A stretch of DNA of 64,000 nucleotides from Branchiostoma belcheri (GCF_001625305.1 NW_017802602.1:3924816-3988815), one strand, 5' to 3'; counted from the first letter of the stretch, positions 48,001 to 59,179 are shown. Numbers and translations: made by a program. The notes: generated by a model not told the origin, from the sequence alone.

Positions 48001-49894
48001 AGATGTACCTGTTTTCATAGATGTTGCCTATTTCGTAGACGTTGCCATCGCCTACACACTTGTGGAAGTACTCGATGAAGCGTTTGATGACGTCAGGTAC
48101 GATATACGCGGGCGGAGCCTGCTGGTACTGACGCTCGTACTCCAGGTCAGCACGCGGGTCACCTAAACAGGTAAACAACAACAACAAAACATCAGAGATG
48201 TAAACACACTTGTAATAAGAGTATCTGTATGCTCTGGTTGAATCTAACCAGTCAGTTTGGATGCACAACTTGTACTCAGGTACTGTAATTTGTTGGGATT
48301 TAACTTTTTGGGAACTTGGATTTGGAAGTTCTTTAAGTTCGCACTTGAAACAATCCTGTAACAAAGAAACAGGTATTCATAGTGTCATGATTTCACAGTG
48401 AAGAGGCACCAAAAATTAAAACCACCAATATTTCAAGATTTACAGTACTTTATGTAGACCTGGTGCTTACACTATGAGGCTGTTTACTGGGTATGTGGTA
48501 CAAACAAATAAACAAACAAGAGTTCCACGATCTCATACCTTCGCCAAATGATGTTAACCCTTGCGGTTGACGAATTATACAATTTTAATAATTGATTTCG
48601 CAAATAAGAGCGTCATATGCATGGATTACATCAGTTGATCATATTCTCTACCCAATGGCAGCCTTATCTTAACAAAGTAGGCTATTCTAGCACTTCCTCA
48701 TAAATTATGCAAATGAGTTCATAATGTGAATAAATTATCTTCATTGATGTTCACCTTCACTTAACTTCCAAATACGGCAAGTATGAAATTCCCAGCAATT
48801 ACAACTATGAAATTATAACAATTTTCCATTAATTATGTAAATTAGGTCTTCATTTACATAATCTATATCCTCAGATGTTTTTCTAGTTCTCAATTACATG
48901 TCACAAGTGTTTCAAAGTCCTATAATCGAACGAAGCAGATTTATAGAATGTCCTCATTAATTATGCAAATTAGCTCCTGATTTGCATAATTGTCATCTGA
49001 TTATGTCAAGTATCACTTCAGCTACCTACATACCAAAAATCATGACAATCCGTCAACCGGTTCTTGAGTTATCAACCTTCGGAGATTTTTTCAAGAAACG
49101 CTCCTGCAGTTCCAGAACAAGCTGCTAGGGGGCCCAAACTCATGTCACTTCTTCCCCACCTCAAGAGCTATCTACCAACCAAAACTCGTGACTCTAGCAT
49201 GTCCAGATCGCGAGATATCAAAACCGGAAGTTCTGCTGCAGTACCAACAAAAGCCGCCAGGGGGCCCAGAATCTAATCATTTCTAGGTCTCATCAAGACC
49301 TACCCACCTACCAAGTTTCATGACAATACATATTAAGCTTCTTGAGTTATGCTGTTCACAAACAGACAGACAGACAAACGCGACTGAAAACATAACCTTC
49401 TTGGCGAAGGTAACAAATACCTGTGTGCAGTTCATATGGTTCTGGAGGGCCGTATGGATGTTGGCCATACTGGTCATACTGGAACAAAGAACATAACATT
49501 CAACGTAACTCGTAAGTATAAAAGAACTCGACACACTTATCGAAAAATCATAGAAGGGGTGACCAGGTGTGCTTGCCTCTATACCAGCTGGATGAAAGCC
49601 ACTTGGTCAAGTTGGTGTCTACTTTTACTTCTGCATCAACGTCGAAGTATGGCTAGATCAACTTGCCCCTTTCTTGATTAGAAAATGTTTTCCTTTCTCG
49701 AGCCTACTGTAGGCCTACTGAGGACCAGACTAACAACGCGAGGTTGCGTTTTACTTTCCTAAAAAGTCAAAATCTAGTCTTAAAATTTTAGTAATGTAAT
49801 ATGGGGGAGGGGGGCAGCCATAAGAGTGACACATATTGAAAGGTAAAAACTTCACGGTAAAACTCACGTCTTGGTAGTCTTCACCCCCGTACAT
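42045..49894 (-). CDS. EIF3L: Eukaryotic translation initiation factor 3 subunit L
   Basis: Subunit of the cytoplasmic eIF3 complex that loads mRNA on the 40S ribosome. Sixteen exons: 49868-49894, 49421-49478, 48009-48162, 47550-47629, 47276-47337, 46970-47039, 46390-46544, 46160-46250, 45525-45679, 44845-45015, 44207-44340, 43701-43800, 43398-43529, 42766-42897, 42367-42447, 42045-42083. Every junction keeps frame and gives 546 aa, close to the ~564 of human eIF3L. Diagnostic segments include [59 protein letters not shown] and the PCI-region text [17 protein letters not shown]. The start MYGGEDYQD at 49894 precedes [26 protein letters not shown] on this strand lies at 41516-41521. A ~0.9-kb inverted-repeat element sits in intron 2, ending about 8 nt from the splice donor. 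Confidence 0.97.
45640..45895. repeat. Splice-boundary minisatellite at eIF3L exon 45525-45679 acceptor (3 copies)
   Basis: Three copies of ~85-95 bp repeat the first ~35 coding bases plus acceptor (accaaaatctcccgctacac, gtctgggtcacctgt) and adjoining intron (gcaacagagttag), starting near 45650, 45735 and 45812. Only the first keeps a complete coding continuation. Confidence 0.82.
45926..46050 (+). mobile_element. tRNA-derived SINE in an eIF3L intron
   Basis: A-box-like tggcaaagtagcaagg at 45926 and B box ggttcaaatcc at 45969-45979, followed by ctcaatgttgtgctcttg, like the other SINE bodies in the window. Confidence 0.55.
48536..49412. mobile_element. 0.9-kb inverted-repeat element in eIF3L intron 2
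   Basis: Perfect 12-bp terminal inverted repeats taccttcgccaa (48536-48547) and ttggcgaaggta (49401-49412) bound a non-coding element with internal text such as caagtttcatgacaatac, a cagacagacagacaaac run and cagggggccca. No transposase frame, so non-autonomous. The right end is 8 nt from the donor of eIF3L exon 49421-49478. I see no clear target duplication. Confidence 0.65.
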
Positions 49895-50909
49895 TCTGGA
49901 AACGTTTCTGGTTCCAATCCACCAACTATAATGGTCTAAAATTTCCTTTTTATCGCGTTTTTGGTCGTTCTTTCTAAACCACTGTCGCAACGTGCCGCAC
50001 CACTGGGGGAAAGGAACCAATGCGCATGCGTGTTATCATTTGGGCATTTTTTATCTTATCAAAATCAAAGTATTCCCTACGTTTTGGAACGGAAACTTCT
50101 CAACAATACAACTTTACTACTTCCATACCTTGTATTTCTAAGCGATAAAAGTCTTGGATGTTTGACTTTTAGAAGCAAGGGTTATATTTTGCACCCCTTT
50201 TATCAACATGGAACAACCCAGGCCAGACGGTGGGAGGCCAATCTCCAAGTAGATGTGTGGCATGGGCATGTGTTCCTTTGTTGCGGCGTTTTGTTAGATT
50301 AGAGTGTTGTGTGTTCTTTTTCTCCCTTCTTCACGACTCACGATACCGTGCATATGTATAGCCATCACTTGACGTTGATTTTTCTGTGAGAAAATATGAC
50401 CACGCAGCATTTAGTCACGCCCTCTTGCGATGCCTCGCAGTATTGTCAGTAATACGTATTTACTAGTATTTGTCCTTTCCATTACTATGCCCAAGGAATG
50501 GCTATTGAACCTCTCTCCTTGATTGCAAGATCCATGGTGTGTTACATTGAGTGACCAGCAAAGCATGGAAACAACGCCACGGAGCTAGAATTCGAAAGTT
50601 TTATTCCACTCTGTTAAACAGAAGTACACCGTGAGGGCAATGGTTCACTTGTTAAACAAGTATCTCCGTGACAAGATGTTCTCGAAATTTGAAAATCGAT
50701 CAAATTGGTAAAAGGTATCAACTAACAAGAAATTACACTACAGACTCCTTATGGTAGATTAATGTGGCACTACGTTACAGTGCATATAGCAATGTTTGAA
50801 CTTGGTGACACCATCCTACGGGTAAAGAAAGTGTATAAAATACTCCCAGAAGGTTTACGATGGAATTATGCGTAGTAAAGTTAGCAATAAAGTTAGCCAT
50901 CAAGAAAAC
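49895..50909. other. Intergenic: eIF3L promoter and 3' flank of the CXC gene
   Basis: Upstream of eIF3L the sequence is GC-moderate without a TATA box. A minus-strand AATAAA at 50600-50605 may end the CXC-gene transcript. No other feature seen. Confidence 0.5.
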
Positions 50910-52492
50910 TCAGGAAAAATCGTCCACATTACGCCTGTAGTTCTTTCCTCTCACAGTGGAGCCGTCATGCACGTTTGACAAGAAGCGTGCTTCTTTCCAC
51001 GGGTCGCCGTCTTCATCTGACGAAACGCTGTCCTCATCTGACGAACTGCTGTCATCATCTGTCGAGTGGCTGTATTCATCTGTTGAGTCGCTGTCTTCAT
51101 CTGTTGAGTCGCTATCTTCATCTCACGAATCTTTCGAGCCACTGTCATCGGACGAGTCGACGCCGCTGTCTTCACCTGACGAGTCGACGTCGCTGTCTTC
51201 ATCTGACGAGTCGACGCCGCTGTCTTCCACTGTCGAGTCGACGCCGCTGTCTTCACATGTCGAGTCGACGCCGCTGTCTTCATCTGACGAGTCGACGCCG
51301 CTGTCTTCATCTGACGAGTCGACGCCGCTGTCTTCATGTGACGAGTCGACGCCGCTGTCTTCACCTGACGAGTCGACGCCGTTGTCTTCACCTGACGAGT
51401 CGACGTCGCTGTCTTCATCTGACGAGTCGACGCCGCTGTCTTCACCTGTCGAGTCGACGCCGCTGTCTTTATCTGACGAGTCGACGTCGCTGTCTTCATC
51501 TGACGAGTCGACGCCGCTGTCTTCATCTGACGAGTCGACGCCGCTGTCTTCACCTGTCGAGTCGACGCCACTGTCATCATCTGACGAGTCGACGCCGCTG
51601 TTTTCACCTGACGAGTCGACGCCGCTGTCTTCATCTGACGAATCTGCTGAGTCGCTGTCTTCATCTGACCAATCGCTGTCACCATTTGACGAATCGGACG
51701 ATCGCTGTCTTCATCTGTCGAGTCGCTGTCTTCATCTGACGAATCGCTGTACATATACTGTACACGCTGTACATGCCGTGACCAGTCAATGTCTTCATCG
51801 CACAAGAAGCGTGCCTCGTTGAATAGCTTGAAAGGGTCGCTGTCATCATCTGACGAATCACTGTCATCATCTGACGAGTCGCTGTCTTCGTCTGACCAGT
51901 CAATGCCTGCGCCCGGGCGCTTACACGGGCACGGGAAACACGACCAGCCGCCAGAACGGTAGCATTTGTTGCAGTCGTCGCAGTGTCGGTCCCATTCGTC
52001 CACGTTCACACAGACGCCGCACTTCTCACAGTGCCTCAGGCTGTCGCACGCCTGCTCGGCAGTGTGGTCCCGACACCAGGAATACCGCGACTGAATCGGG
52101 CAGTCAATTATGGGACATTCGACATACCCAGGGACCATGTCCTTTACAGGTAGCCAAATTTCGCAGCAGAAGAGCACGGTTTTTTTCTTCCCCAGGCGAG
52201 TTCGCAGATCTTCGGTCTTGATCTTGAAGATGTTGTCCATGAGACACCTGTCCCGGGCTGCTGCGGCACAGTCGATGCCGTACTCCTGGAGGATGTTGAA
52301 GGGGTTTTTGCAGCCGGCACACTTGCAGGAGTCCCCACAGGCAGAGCCTCTCTTCACACAGCCGCATCGTGTGGACCCGCAGTTGCCTTTGCAGCCACAT
52401 TTATAGACCGTCGGAAGGCTGGGCTTCTTCTTCAGTTCTTGAGGTGCGGAAACCGCTTTCTTTGTACGCACAGCTGCATGTTTGGATGCCAT
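50910..52492 (-). CDS. CXC-like cysteine-rich protein with acidic DSGVDSSDE repeats (one-base deletion)
   Basis: The protein starts MASKHAAVRTKK at 52492. Residues ~32-61 are a CXC/TSO1-like cluster (CGCKGNCGSTRCGC, CGDSCKCAGCKN), and a second Cys/His cluster follows at ~130-195 (HCEKCGVCV, HCDDCNKCY); both probably bind zinc. Then comes a Ser/Asp/Glu tail encoded by 27-bp repeats. As sequenced the frame slips near 51700: the open frame continues as TAASTRQMK repeats to a stop at 50951. The acidic frame resumes one base over and runs to a stop at 50910 (about 527 aa). Its last segment, DGDPWKEARFL, echoes DSDPFKLFNEARFL before the slip, which argues that the acidic frame is the real one. A TATA box lies 99 nt upstream. 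Function unknown; nuclear or metal-binding is a guess. Confidence 0.72.
51145..51645. repeat. 27-bp coding minisatellite (about 18 units)
   Basis: Direct repeats of gacgagtcgacgccgctgtc plus ttcatct (plus-strand sense), 27 bp each, so frame is kept. On the minus strand they encode DSGVDSSDE in the acidic frame. Nearly every unit contains the hexamer gtcgac. Several frames on both strands stay open through the array, which makes frame choice by length unsafe. Confidence 0.92.
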
Positions 52493-52590
52493 TTTCCACA
52501 AGTACGTACAGAAAGTGGAAGAGCCGTTGGTGACGTTCTCGGCGTGTCACTGAGGACAGCAAATGATACATGCACCAGGACCGGTTCGCG

Positions 52591-52598
52591 TTTATATA
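52591..52598 (-). promoter_or_regulatory. TATA box of the CXC/acidic-repeat gene
   Basis: On the minus strand cctatataaacgcg gives a strong TATATAAA, 99 nt before the ATG at 52492, leaving room for a ~65-70-nt leader. Confidence 0.6.
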
Positions 52599-52683
52599 GG
52601 GGAAGAATGCAAATGTGTGGATTGTCTAGTGGATGGCGCGGACGTGACAGAAGTCTGGGCGGCAAATCACTGATTCCTTTTGC

Positions 52684-52905
52684 TTATCAGTCGGCTTGTT
52701 TTACAACATGTGAGATATTGTCTGTATAAAGGCTCCTTTGTTTTATTGCTGGCTTGTATTTTTACAGGTCCCTATTGTTATCTGCCGGCGTATTTGACCA
52801 CCTGTGAGACGTTGTCTATTTAGAGGTCCCTATTGTGATCTGTCGGCTTTTTTGACTACACCTGTGAGACGTTGTCTGTAAAGCGGCCCCTCTTGCTTTA
52901 TTATA
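52684..52905. repeat. Upstream repeat, three ~57-bp copies
   Basis: Three diverged copies of tcggctt-ttga-acctgtgag, acgttgtct, then ggtccctattg, near 52690, 52783 and 52842. The last two are adjacent. They sit just upstream of the CXC gene's TATA box and may or may not be regulatory. Confidence 0.7.
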
Positions 52906-53199
52906 TCTTGTTGGTAAAGCAAGATTGAACAAGATCATCTGCGGATTTTCACTACGTCAAAATACGATGTTTTCTTCTGTTGTTTCTGTTGTCTCCCCTG
53001 CCTACAACTCCGGTCCCCAGCTTGTTTATCTATCTGGCGGGGCACAACTGCCTTGGGCTACCGAACAAACTCGCTGTCACCCCCGCCAGAGTACCCAGGG
53101 TACTGCAAGAATAATCTATGTGTGGGACTCTTCTTTTGCCTCAAAAACCTAATACTAAGGTGCTTACTATAGGTGCATTAGCTCCATACAAGTACAAAG

Positions 53200-53345
53200 T
53201 GGGGTCGTGTGGCGTAGCGGCAGCGTTCTCGACTCGGAACCAGAGGCCCCGGCCGGTTCGAGTCCTGACATGCCACCGATCTTGTGGCATGTCAGGCACT
53301 TTACACGACTTTCCTCACTTCGCTCAGGTGTAAATGAGTATTGTA
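53200..53345 (+). mobile_element. tRNA-derived SINE
   Basis: A box tggcgtagcggc at 53210-53221 and perfect B box ggttcgagtcc at 53255-53265, followed by a non-tRNA body. The anticodon arm and acceptor stem do not pair well enough for a functional tRNA. Confidence 0.65.
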
Positions 53346-54009
53346 CTGTCCCTGTGTTGGTGGCGACATTAATATAAGTTGAAAAAACTTGAGTGTGCCG
53401 TCACCACGTCTTGTGATTGCATGTTTCGGAATATAAAAAAAAAGTACAAAATCAAGTGTGCAGCTAGTCTTCCTGGAGTTAAACATATAGTACATCATAC
53501 AAATACAAGTCAAGTCAAGTTTATTGCACAACAATTGCATTTGATACAATGTATAGCAAATACTGAACAATAATACGGAATAATTAACTATAACTATAAA
53601 TAACTAATACACTACATCAAAATTGAAACATTATTTACATACAGCTTAACAAATAACTTTACATCTAAAGTAACATCACATGTGTCTATCAACTATCTAC
53701 ATACCACGGACATCCACGGCATTACCAAGAACGCCCTCAACTTCCCGTCGCATATTAACAACATATCACACGGCTATGTGCCCAGACCCTCGTTAGTACA
53801 GGAGACTGTGAAACATTCTCATCCGCCAGATGGCAAGTCATCATCTGCTGTCAAGAATCAGATCACTCCCCGATCATGTCCATATCATATGACTGACAAA
53901 TGTAATGCAAGTGAAGTCTTTATTGTAACCGATGACTAGTGTGGTATATGATTATAATCCATGAACCATAGGTCTCATCGCGGATTATACGGCAGACAGC
54001 CTGAACAGA

Positions 54010-54015
54010 TTTATT
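54010..54015 (-). terminator. Polyadenylation signal of the Death-NACHT-LRR gene
   Basis: AATAAA on the minus strand, 46 nt past the stop codon at 54061. Confidence 0.55.
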
Positions 54016-54060
54016 AGATGATACAGGTTATTCATGGTGATAGTACAAAATGGATGTTTT

Positions 54061-57000
54061 CTAAATTTCTTTTTTGGGGAGAAAGACATTCATTCCTTTT
54101 ACACGAGCTCTACCATCGGCAAACATAGCCGCAGCCTCTTCCATCACGGCCACCATGTCAATGTTATCCAACCGCTCCGAATTTTGCCATCTATACCTGC
54201 AGATGGAAGAAAAACACATATAGAGACTGTCCAAAGTCAGATCATACTACTCTCCAAGCAGATGTTTGGGTTTGGGGGTATGTTTGGCGTGTTTTAGGCT
54301 TTTTTATCGGGGTTTCTGAAAAACAATTCCAGTGCAAAAGAGAAACCCCGATAAAAAAAACCTAAAAACACGCCAAAAATAACCCCAAACCTCTGCTTGG
54401 AGAGTGATAAGATCATACGACATCTTGTCTTATGTAAACGAGAAACAACACAAAACATCCAAATATTATCCACCAAGAGTTTTCAAATTCAAAATGTTCC
54501 TGAATTTGCCTGAAGTAAATTATAAAAAAGGGAAGCACGTTTGCCTTAACATATGGCACAAAAGCATATTGCATTATTCCATAGACTCATATGGAAGCTA
54601 TATTTTGTCATATGCGATTCTTGATTTGTGGCGACATCAAGGAATGGTACGGTTTACCGCCAATGGATTAACAGACAAGAGTAGAAACACAAAGATATAT
54701 AATGCTCCATTACTGACCTTTCGGCTCCTTCAGGAACTCCCTCCTTAGTGTACCTGTAGATCGAAGCGTGAACATGTTTGAAGTTCATATTGATAATTAA
54801 TATAAAGATTTACATTCGTATTCAGCTTAGTTGTGTTTTATCTTCTAGAAAAAAGAATAAGATAGATAAATGTTTATCAATTGAAATCAGATTATCAGCA
54901 TTGGTAAGCAGGATATGAAGATTTTTGTACAATTCTTGGGCGGAACATTTATACTACTTTAATGTATACATGTACTCACCACAGCTTACACGGCTGTTCC
55001 TCAGCAGCCTGCACCACAGCCTGGAACCCTGCAGGGTCCATGGAGATGTAGCACAGATCAATCCGCTCCAAGGCAGGGAGTCTGGCTAGAGCCTGGGCCA
55101 CGGCCATAGCAGCAGTGTCAGGCAAGTGTATGAGCGTCTCCCGATCCGGGTAAGCACACATGCCCAGCCTGATAAGCGATGGCAATGCGATGACCTGTGA
55201 GACTCTCTCCAGCCCGGCTGCTGTTACTCCACTATTCTCCCTGAAGTTCAGGTCTTGTAGACTGCTAGCCCGACAGTTAAGTGTCTGGACCAGGTTCACA
55301 ATCCCCGAATCCCCTATCGCATTATGACTTACATCCAGCACCTGTAATTCTGCCAAGTATAGCAGATTCCTGACGAGAGCTGACATTCCCTTGTCGCTGA
55401 TACATGTCTTACTGAGTTCCAGCACCTTCATTGCCGTGAGTCGAGGAAGGATGTCGACCAGACACCCCAACCCGGTGTCTCCTATGTGATTCCCAGAAAT
55501 ATCCAGTTTTAGCAGTCCAGTTCGGTTACGCAGAGCACGGACCAGTTTACGCATGCCTGTGATACTGATGCCGATTTGCGCCAAGACCAATATCTGCATA
55601 CTAGTGAGGAGACGCAGTACGTAGGCGAGACGTTTCATTCCAGTGTCACCGATCTTATTGCAACTTATATCCAGTTCCCTCAGCTTCGTTAGCTTGCACA
55701 TGGAGGGAGCTAGGCGCGACATGCCTGTAGCTGTTATGGTGATCTGTTGATAAATATTTGCACGAAGATGGAGTACAGCCAATTGTGGAAGACTTTTCAG
55801 CCCTTCCTGCAAGACATCTATCTCATCATTGCCAAGTTCATTGAGGCTAAGATCCAGCTCTTCTAGCTTTGACATGTGTCTGAACGCCTGTACGATTGGC
55901 CGGAGTGATGCTGCTGATTGCCGTGTTTCTGACATGTCCAGCGCCCTCAGCCCAGGAACTCTCTTCAAAATGGAAACCAGTCCTTCTGTCAGTATGGCTG
56001 AACAAACAAATACACCGGTTAGAGACAGGTCTAACAGCAGACCTGGGGTAGGCGAGGGGAATGTATGCTCCAGGAACTGAAGACCTTGAAATATTACATA
56101 ATGAGCGGGACCACCTATTTCCAGTGCCATTTTCACGGGGTGTGATGATGACTGGATGTTTTTTACGTAGTATTTAAGGGCAGCATGTTGCCTACTGTTA
56201 ATGACATTGTGTGAGACAATGAAGGGCAGGGCTCTGTTGACTGCCTGTAGTACGCCCGGTTCTTGCCTTTCATTCAGGATGTCCAGGCACAGATAAACAA
56301 AGTCCTTGTAAGTTCTAGTATCAAATGGTTTATGCACCACCGGGTCTTTTAATGGCATCCATGGCCAATCCAGCTTTGTTACTTGCTGTACCTCTAAACC
56401 TTCGTATTCCTTGCTGCTGATACTTGCAAGCCATTCCATCACAGCTTGTGCTGCCCGCGAACCACATCCACAGGTAAACTTCAGCAGGGAACGGTGTTCA
56501 AGCACATCGCTTATGGATGTAAGCTTCCGCAGCTCTCCAATGTCTTGATTCACCACAACAGAAGCGGCATACCGCCCTGCCAGGAACTCCTGCATCGTCT
56601 TGTGTGCAAATGTTAGCTGTTTCCGAGGGTGCAGTTTTGAGGCAGATTCCTCGGCAAAAACAACGCCAAGCTTCAGCAGCAGCCCCCAGTTCAAGTTTTG
56701 TCTTTCTGCTTCTGCAAGGTCAAGTTGGGTCTCCTTCTTCAGCAGCGCCTCTAGCGCAAGCTTGCCGAGTTGCAGTAATGCACTAGCCAAGTCTTCGGGC
56801 ATCCCGTCTGTTGGCATATTCACTCCTTCCCGCTTACAGTGTTTTTTGACCAGACACGTCAGCAGATTGTCGTACAGTCCGGTCATCGTCCCGGCAGTCA
56901 CCATGGCTTGGTCTTCTTCCCACAACAGACAGACCACCATTAGGAATATTGGGGTCTGGACTAAACCTCCCAAAAGATCATTGTCATCAAGGTCATCGAG

Positions 57001-59179
57001 ATACGATGTAAGTGGCTTTGCCAGGTCTTGCTTGTCAACAGATGTGAAGTACTGTCCGACAAATTTCTCCATGCGCTCAAAGGACAAGCCAGTGATGCGT
57101 GCGTGACAGTCTGGCTGGGTATGCTTCTCCACTCCTGCTGAGGCATGTAATCGTCGGGAGGTGATCACTATCGTGCTGTTGGGGTACAGCTTGCCTGATA
57201 GCAGTTTGGGAATGGCCTGCCCGGCTGCCCTGGCCTCAGACCGCAGCTCATCATACCCATCTAGGAGAAAGAGTAGACTGGACTCGTTCCTCTGTAGGAT
57301 CGCTCTGATGGACTGTACATCAACACCTTCAGTTGTTTCCGGAACACACTGGTCCCACACCATCTCCTCTATGGTCTCCCCCTCTCTCACCTCCCGGAGT
57401 CGGATCAACAGGACGATGTCGTACCTTTTGCCCAGCTCTGTTTTCTGTGAGACAGCATCCATTGCTTCTTTGGACATAAATGTTGTCTTTCCCCCTCCCG
57501 GTTCGGCCTCGATTAAAATGCACCTTAGTGCTGTAGACGGTACCGTGACATTTGGATTCAACAGATCGTCTAGCCTCTCTATTTCTGCGGCTGGCCGGTG
57601 ACCTTTTTCGCGTGTTCGAATGAACTCTAATTCTGTGAAGACATCAGCGAGGCTAAGTGTGAAGTTGTCATTCCAGATCAGGGGTTTGAATTTTGTTAGC
57701 TTTAAGTCATAGTACCTTCTTACGGACGCCTTGAACACACCTGGAATAGAAAAGAGAAATTCGTGAATAGGAGTTGTAAACATTGTTACGGCAACTAATA
57801 AATTGAAAGTACTGTGATAATTTTTGACCAAGAGGTAAGTTTTTTTCTAATCGAGCTCCTTTGCAATTCGGCGATGGGCTATGATATTGAAGATAAGATA
57901 GTTAAATTCGCTCTAGAAAAAAAATCAAGCATAGACAAATTCATTGAATGTCGTGCAAAACGAGAAAGGAAAACATCTGTTCAACATCTTGAAGTTATCA
58001 TCATCATCATCCGTCAGCTTCTGTACTGTACATGCTTTATGCTCCCATAAAACGATTATATAACGTCAACAGACTCACTCTCTATAGGTATGTCCTCTCC
58101 TTTCTTCGCCGGCAACTGATCTTCTCCCTCCTTCCTTTCCTGCTTGCTACTTGAGGGTTGAGGTCTATCCCACTCTGGAAACAATACTAATATATTAGTA
58201 ATGTTACAAAGAGATAGATATCACGGCAACACTGACATCTAGTTACAATGAACATTGCATATGAGGATTGATTATCATATTAAGTATTTGGCTAGTTGTT
58301 GTTGGCCTCTTCTTCGTGTCCGAAGATGTTAGGAAGTAAGTATTTGGCTAGTATCATGTTTTTAATTCTCATTTCCTTTGTAGCTCTTTCAAGAATTTTA
58401 CTGTTACAAAAATAGCAACAAAAACACTATATCTACGTATATAAGACAGTTAGGATGAATGAATATATCTTCATTCATTTTACAACATAAGTACATAATA
58501 TCAAGGCAAATATGTTTTTATTTTAATATATAGATAAAGGACAGCACAAAAGTATGGTTTATTACCAGGATATCTCTTCTTTAGCCTGTCCACAGTACTC
58601 TGTAACTTCGCCGCAGACAGAGCCTCCATCATGACCTCCATGGTGGCTCTCTCTCCGTTACGCTTGAGCCATTCCTCCAACAGGTCCATACAGCGAGACT
58701 TGTCATCTCGGTTTCTACCCGCAATGTTGTCGATGTCTGCCCGCTCAAGTCCCAGATGGAAGGCCAGGTCCTTCCAATCTGAGCTGACGCTTTCCTTGGT
58801 GGAGAAGAAGTACTTACGAACCCCTGCAAAGCACCATGAAACAATTCTAATTAAAGAAGTTCTTCTAGAAGTTCTTTACTGTAAGTTCATGCCCGAGAGC
58901 TATTCACCAATTGACAAGAGTGCAGAATGTGCTGAACAATGCTGAATATGGTATAAAACCATGCACTAGCATGTTCTTCTTAATGTAAGTGTGGAGGTAA
59001 TAATCACGTACGATCACACAAGACTGTAGGAATGTTACATGTCTGTTAAATATTTCTCGATAATTGGTAGGAAAGCAAATTTGTTGGAACGACTGTACAA
59101 ATGTAAAGGTATCACCTAAGAGCTGTCCTACCCCGTTCACAGCCCTACCTGTATGGTCGTCTCCCTGTCCCTCAGCCAT
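54061..59179 (-). CDS. Death domain - NACHT - LRR receptor (NLR family)
   Basis: Six exons in phase: 59149-59179, 58566-58823, 58079-58174, 54980-57740, 54718-54753, 54061-54196; 1105 aa. Residues ~11-96 form a Death domain (SDWKDLAFHLGLERADID, CMDLLEEWLKRNGERATMEV). A short Lys/Glu/Ser linker precedes the NACHT at ~205-370: P-loop EPGGGKTT with K213, Walker B LLFLLDGYDEL with D289, sensor-like IVITSRR. NACHT-associated helices follow, then ribonuclease-inhibitor-type LRRs at ~735-1045 (LEELDLSLNELGNDEIDVL, LRELDISCNKIGDTGMKRL). NLRs are cytosolic sensors; amphioxus has an expanded set, many with death-fold N-termini. The open frame would stop right after CKLW, but a donor there joins in phase to two small exons giving WYTKEGVPEGAER and a 44-codon end. 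AATAAA on this strand lies at 54010-54015. The ligand is unknown. Confidence 0.92.
54249..54405. mobile_element. 157-bp hairpin MITE in an NLR intron region
   Basis: Two ~65-70-bp arms, actctccaagcag... and ...ctgcttggagagt, are almost perfect inverses around a ~23-nt loop (caattccagtgcaaaag). A 9-bp direct repeat agatcatac lies just outside both ends (54239-54247, 54410-54418) and may mark the target site. Lies between the last two exons of the NLR gene. Confidence 0.8.

Larger units (their letters stand above)
52493..54060. other. Intergenic with promoter repeats and a SINE
   Basis: Holds the TATA box of the CXC gene, a three-copy repeat at 52684-52905, a tRNA-like SINE from ~53200, and a polyadenylation signal (54010-54015) for the NLR. 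An open frame at 53682-53939 shows no recognisable domain and is not called. Confidence 0.6.

Noticed and set aside
50956..51822. Two long plus-strand frames (SSSDESTPL and RRRCLHLTS repeats)
   Set aside because: They are antisense readings of the 27-bp repeat array; the cysteine-rich coding part and the TATA box are on the minus strand.
53200..53275. Possible functional tRNA gene
   Set aside because: The A and B boxes are good, but the acceptor and anticodon stems do not pair, and similar heads elsewhere carry SINE bodies.
53682..53939. 85-aa plus-strand frame (MSINYLHTTDIHGITK...)
   Set aside because: No recognisable domain, no splice partners, and next to repeat sequence; could be a decayed element but not supportable as a gene.
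54404..54748. 114-aa plus-strand frame overlapping the NLR's small exons
   Set aside because: AT-rich, no domain, starts within the hairpin MITE flank and overlaps phase-consistent NLR exons on the other strand.
56600..57106. 168-aa plus-strand frame within the NACHT exon
   Set aside because: Antisense shadow of the NACHT/LRR coding exon.
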